Positions 8,108-10,062 of a stretch of DNA of 10,062 nt are shown one piece after another. A program made the translations under genes and the position numbers. This DNA is from Thiotrichaceae bacterium (GTDB taxonomy: Bacteria; Pseudomonadota; Gammaproteobacteria; Thiotrichales; Thiotrichaceae): contig JALVDG010000250.1 of NCBI GenBank assembly GCA_027009095.1, positions 1 through 10,062 of the forward strand, read 5' to 3'. How positions within the stretch are numbered: the first letter of the stretch is position 1; every line of letters begins with the position of its first letter. The notes below the pieces were generated by a model, which was given only the letters and a program-made list of their open reading frames with translations, was not told the origin of the DNA and did not search any database.

Positions 8108-8128
8108 CAAAAAACAAATGATAAGAAC

Positions 8129-8147
8129 AAGTTTTTATCAAAAACTT
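8129..8147. other. Small hairpin just after grpE
   Basis: AAGTTTTT (8129-8136) and AAAAACTT (8140-8147) are a perfect 8-bp inverted repeat with a three-base loop, 12 bases after the grpE stop on the - strand. No T-tract follows directly, so it is a poor terminator; it may mark the end of the grpE message. Confidence 0.35.
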
Positions 8148-8158
8148 ATACTTAAAAT

Positions 8159-8767
8159 CTATGTATTCTTCGCAACCATCACCATAGCAGGACGAACCAA
8201 ACGACCATTTAGTGTATAACCTTTCTGCATTACCGCAGATACCATACCATCGTCATACTCTTCACTTGGTTGCATTGCCATTGCTTGATGAAATTCAGGA
8301 TCAAACTTTTCACCTAAAGGATCAATTGCCTCTAGATTTGATTTTTCCATCACTGACTCAAACTGCTTTAACGTCAAACTCATGCCTTCACGAATGCTTT
8401 CAAGGTCGCCTTCTGCTTGCAAACCCATTTCTAAGCTATCGATAACAGGTAGAAGTTGCTCCACAAATTTCTGTACTGCAAATTTATGTGCATCTGACAC
8501 CTGCTTTTCGCTACGTTTGCGTTGATTATCCATTTCTGCCTGTAGGCGAATTAAAGTATCCCAGCTCTCAGCTGCTTTATTTTCTGCTTTCGCTAACTCC
8601 TCACGTAACTGCTCGATGGCATCTTCCGACTCTTCGCTCTGATCAACATCCATCTGCTCATCGACTTGCTCGTCCATCTGCTCATCGACTTGCTCTACGC
8701 TTTCTTCAGAGTTGACTGTAGCTGTGGCTTCTTTATCTTGCTCAGACTGATTATTTTCGCTACTCAT
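8159..8767 (-). CDS. grpE: Nucleotide exchange factor GrpE
   Basis: GrpE is the dimeric cochaperone that releases ADP from DnaK and acts as a thermosensor. The chosen start gives 202 residues, close to the E. coli length. The disordered acidic head (1-50) contains a tandem VDEQMDEQ repeat at 27-40, encoded by a 24-bp direct repeat (8651-8674 and 8675-8698, 22 of 24 identical). A long dimer helix follows (about 50-100, EQLREELAKAENKAAE to NQRKRSEKQV). The C-terminal beta domain includes LLPVIDSLE, LGEKFDPEFHQAM and the closing GYTLNGRLVRPAMVMVA. A longer frame starts 16 codons upstream (MNMPKNHHQ). MSSENN is preferred because GAGAGA lies just before it and similar N-termini are usual. It heads the chaperone cluster, 83 bases after the -10 of a heat-shock-type promoter. 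Confidence 0.96.
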   Translation of the reverse strand: MSSENNQSEQDKEATATVNSEESVEQVDEQMDEQVDEQMDVDQSEESEDAIEQLREELAKAENKAAESWDTLIRLQAEMDNQRKRSEKQVSDAHKFAVQKFVEQLLPVIDSLEMGLQAEGDLESIREGMSLTLKQFESVMEKSNLEAIDPLGEKFDPEFHQAMAMQPSEEYDDGMVSAVMQKGYTLNGRLVRPAMVMVAKNT

Positions 8768-8849
8768 TAGTATCTCTCTACAAAGGAATTGATGATGATT
8801 TTTCGGCATATTCAATGGAATGACCGCAATATACCGATGACTGCGTATA

Positions 8850-8877
8850 AGGTAGGGTTTAAGAAAATGAATTCAAG
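8850..8877 (-). promoter_or_regulatory. Heat-shock (sigma-32-type) promoter for grpE-dnaK
   Basis: On the - strand, CTTGAA (8872-8877) is a perfect -35 heat-shock box. It is followed after 14 bases by CCCTACCT (8850-8857), close to the consensus CCCCATNT. Transcription would start near 8842, about 75 bases before the grpE ATG. The position at the head of the chaperone genes agrees with the known sigma-32 control of these operons. No CIRCE-type inverted repeat was seen, so HrcA control is not indicated. Confidence 0.75.
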
Positions 8878-8923
8878 AGAATCTATCAATTATTTTTATA
8901 ATTTATCCAAGCACTAAGACCGA

Positions 8924-9086
8924 TAGGACAATCGCACTTAAATTAGTGGCTTGTAAAATCAACTACTTACAATTCACATAATTTTAAAATTCGTGAATTT
9001 TATTTATTCTCAAGATTACGAGCCTTGTAACTTGCTGATTTTACAATGTTCATTAAAGTCAACTAAATTTAAGTGCGATTGCCCTA
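8924..9086. mobile_element. MITE-like element with 21-bp terminal inverted repeats
   Basis: The ends 8924-8944 and 9066-9086 are inverted repeats matching at 20 of 21 bases, with the core CAATCGCACTTAAATT. A perfect inner inverted repeat, TTGTAAAATCA, lies at 8951-8961 and 9036-9046, and near the centre TAAAATTC and GAATTTTA (8985-9002) form a third hairpin. Each end carries a TA outside the GG..CC ends, which is compatible with a TA target duplication. The element has no transposase. It lies between the grpE promoter and the nadV remnant, whose readable sequence begins right at its right end. It accounts for most of the 319-base gap upstream of grpE. Its end sequence differs from that of the TAGTACTCCAAC family, so it is a second family. 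Confidence 0.8.
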
Positions 9087-9520
9087 CTTTGTTGGTTTAC
9101 AAGGCTTTATCAAAAATTATTTAATCAAAGCATGGGATGAAGGCTTTTTTAGCCAGCCTAAAGAAAACGTTATCGCCCGATACAAAAAACGCATGGATAA
9201 ATCATTAGGTGTTGACGCCATCCCGCTAGATCACATCGAAGACTTGCACAATTTAGGCTACTTGCCACTAAAAATAAAAGCCTTGCCAGAAGGTAGTCGA
9301 GTCAATATCAAAGTACCGATGTTTACCATTATCAACACAATTCCCGAGTTTTTTTGGCTAACCATTACGCGTTGAAGCCGATACTAATGGTTTTGTGCTG
9401 TTTGATAAACAAAGCAAACAGCAGGAAGAACAAGGTCTACTAGAAACAGTATTTAAAGATGGCAAGTCGATTAAGGAAACAAATCTTGCAGAGATTCGAG
9501 CAAGGTTAAAACAGTTATAG
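9085..9520 (+). pseudogene. nadV: Remnant of nicotinamide phosphoribosyltransferase (NAMPT/NadV)
   Basis: NAMPT joins nicotinamide and PRPP to make nicotinamide mononucleotide in NAD salvage. Two pieces of such a protein are recognisable. The first (9085 to about 9363) reads YFVGLQGFIKNYLIKAWDEG and continues through NLGYLPLKIKALPEGSRVNI to IPEFFWLT; in intact proteins of about 460-490 residues this lies near residues 50-150. The second (9362-9520, shifted by one base) reads PLRVEADTNGFVLFDK and ends VFKDGKSIKETNLAEIRARL plus KQL, the usual C-terminus. The middle, with most of the active site, is gone, and the join shifts the frame to a TGA at 9373-9375. The first 50 or so codons are absent and the MITE-like element abuts the break. 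The 100-codon open frame beginning at GTG 9073 is therefore not a functional gene. The good codon-level preservation of both pieces suggests recent decay. Confidence 0.85.
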
Positions 9521-9533
9521 ATCGAGTAACTTA

Positions 9534-9564
9534 CCTGCATCCTGAGTCTGTCGAAGGATGTAGG
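9534..9564. repeat. REP-like small palindrome between nadV remnant and uma2 gene
   Basis: CCTGCATCCT (9534-9543) pairs with AGGATGTAGG (9555-9564) with one mismatch, and the loop region reads GAGTCTGTCGA. The core CCTGAGTCTGTCGAAGG closely resembles the CCTGAGCCTGTCGAAGG palindrome often seen between genes in proteobacteria. It sits between two convergent genes, which is typical for such repeats. It may add weak termination; no T-tract follows. Confidence 0.6.
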
Positions 9565-9590
9565 TTATTAGTTATTTCATGAGAAATTAT

Positions 9591-10043
9591 CTAAACTTCT
9601 GCTGATTTATCCATCTGTCCCATTTTTGAAAAATACTCAATACTACCATCTTGATCACATATCCAAACTTCCCTTGCTCCTTGATTTAGGTATAAACGTA
9701 TTTTTTCTTGCATTTCTTCTGTTGAATTAGAAGGACTAACAATCTCCACACATATTTCAGGTGCGACACTATAAGGGGTATCAAAGCCATGCTTAGCTAT
9801 AAACTCATCTGATGCCCATGCTACATCCGCAACTTTTACGCCTTCAGGTGTTGTGATTGAGCATTCAATAATAATTTCTCCAGACTGCTTACTACTACTA
9901 TGAATTCTATGTCCAATTTTATATTGAAGGTTTCCATGATTATTATTAACAGGACTCATAAGAATTTTTCCCCATTTATTTAGTTCTATTTTGAAGGGAA
10001 GGTCTTGTAAAAATGGATTATCAATAACTTGTTGCCAATCCAT
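9591..10043 (-). CDS. Uma2-family (DUF820) putative endonuclease
   Basis: Uma2/DUF820 proteins have a PD-(D/E)XK nuclease fold; their biological role is mostly unknown, and they are often multicopy in cyanobacteria and large sulfur bacteria. The 150-residue product shows the family signatures. GVKVADVAWASDEF carries the likely catalytic Asp73. PEICVEIVSPSNS follows, with Glu100. KIRLYLNQGAREVWICD (114-130) supplies the usual Lys114 and the closing strand. It is somewhat shorter than the common 180-190 residues, mainly at the N-terminal side, where the first 20 residues (MDWQQVIDNPFLQDLPFKIE) still resemble family members. AGGAG at 10050-10054 lies six bases before the ATG, which supports this start. 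No toxin, antitoxin or methylase gene is visible beside it. It ends near the REP-like palindrome, converging on the nadV remnant. Confidence 0.88.
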   Translation of the reverse strand: MDWQQVIDNPFLQDLPFKIELNKWGKILMSPVNNNHGNLQYKIGHRIHSSSKQSGEIIIECSITTPEGVKVADVAWASDEFIAKHGFDTPYSVAPEICVEIVSPSNSTEEMQEKIRLYLNQGAREVWICDQDGSIEYFSKMGQMDKSAEV

Positions 10044-10049
10044 AAATAT

Positions 10050-10054
10050 CTCCT
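10050..10054 (-). promoter_or_regulatory. Ribosome binding site of the Uma2-family gene
   Basis: AGGAG on the - strand lies six bases before the ATG at 10041-10043. It fixes the start of a protein that is short for its family. The promoter must lie beyond the window edge. Confidence 0.7.
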
Positions 10055-10062
10055 GTTACATA

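Noticed and set aside
8768..8815. Longer GrpE start at 8815 (MNMPKNHHQ)
   Set aside because: It has no convincing ribosome binding site and adds 16 residues not typical of the family; MSSENN at 8767 has GAGAGA upstream.
8038..9086. CRISPR array from the repeated motifs
   Set aside because: Copies are few, inverted, unequal in length and not regularly spaced, and no cas gene is present.
9073..9375. Intact 100-residue protein starting at GTG 9073
   Set aside because: Its first codons are MITE end sequence and the rest is an internal NAMPT segment, with the C-terminus continuing in another frame to 9520.

Overview
The window looks like a piece of a low-GC gammaproteobacterial chromosome. The evidence is the order pheT-ihfA-MerR regulator, an IHF-alpha with the proline of the gammaproteobacterial subunit, and a grpE-dnaK-dnaJ-dapB run. 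A DsrC/TusE-family protein with two C-terminal cysteines and a CbiX/SirB-like protein point to a sulfur-metabolising lineage, perhaps Thiotrichales-like. That placement is inference from gene content only.

Left part (1-2402, + strand): the 3' end of pheT, a 180-bp nested inverted-repeat element, ihfA, and an overlapping MerR-type regulator gene. A strong bidirectional terminator (2355-2402) closes this side against the convergent genes to its right.

Middle (2427-8877, - strand): read in transcription order, a sigma-32-type promoter, grpE, dnaK, dnaJ, dapB, a two-domain CbiX-like gene, and a DsrC/TusE-like gene. GrpE, DnaK and DnaJ form the Hsp70 machine. DapB belongs to lysine/diaminopimelate synthesis, and the last two genes relate to tetrapyrrole and sulfur relay chemistry. 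The operon is punctuated: a second heat-shock-like promoter and a repeat arm lie before dnaK, a hairpin repeat and an intrinsic terminator lie between dnaK and dnaJ, and a perfect AT palindrome overlaps the dnaJ stop.

Right part (8924-10062): a 163-bp MITE-like element with 21-bp terminal inverted repeats lies next to the decayed remnant of a nicotinamide phosphoribosyltransferase (nadV/NAMPT) gene, which has lost its 5' end and its middle. A small REP-like hairpin and a Uma2-family (DUF820) nuclease gene on the - strand follow.

No complete new multi-gene system is visible. The most distinctive content is a short inverted-repeat family with ends near TAGTACTCCAAC. It occurs three times, each time in a gap between housekeeping or chaperone genes, and two copies are bounded by CTAG as expected for IS630/Tc1-mariner-type MITEs. 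The variant CX11C arm of the DsrC-like protein and the degenerate first half of the CbiX-like protein also stand out.
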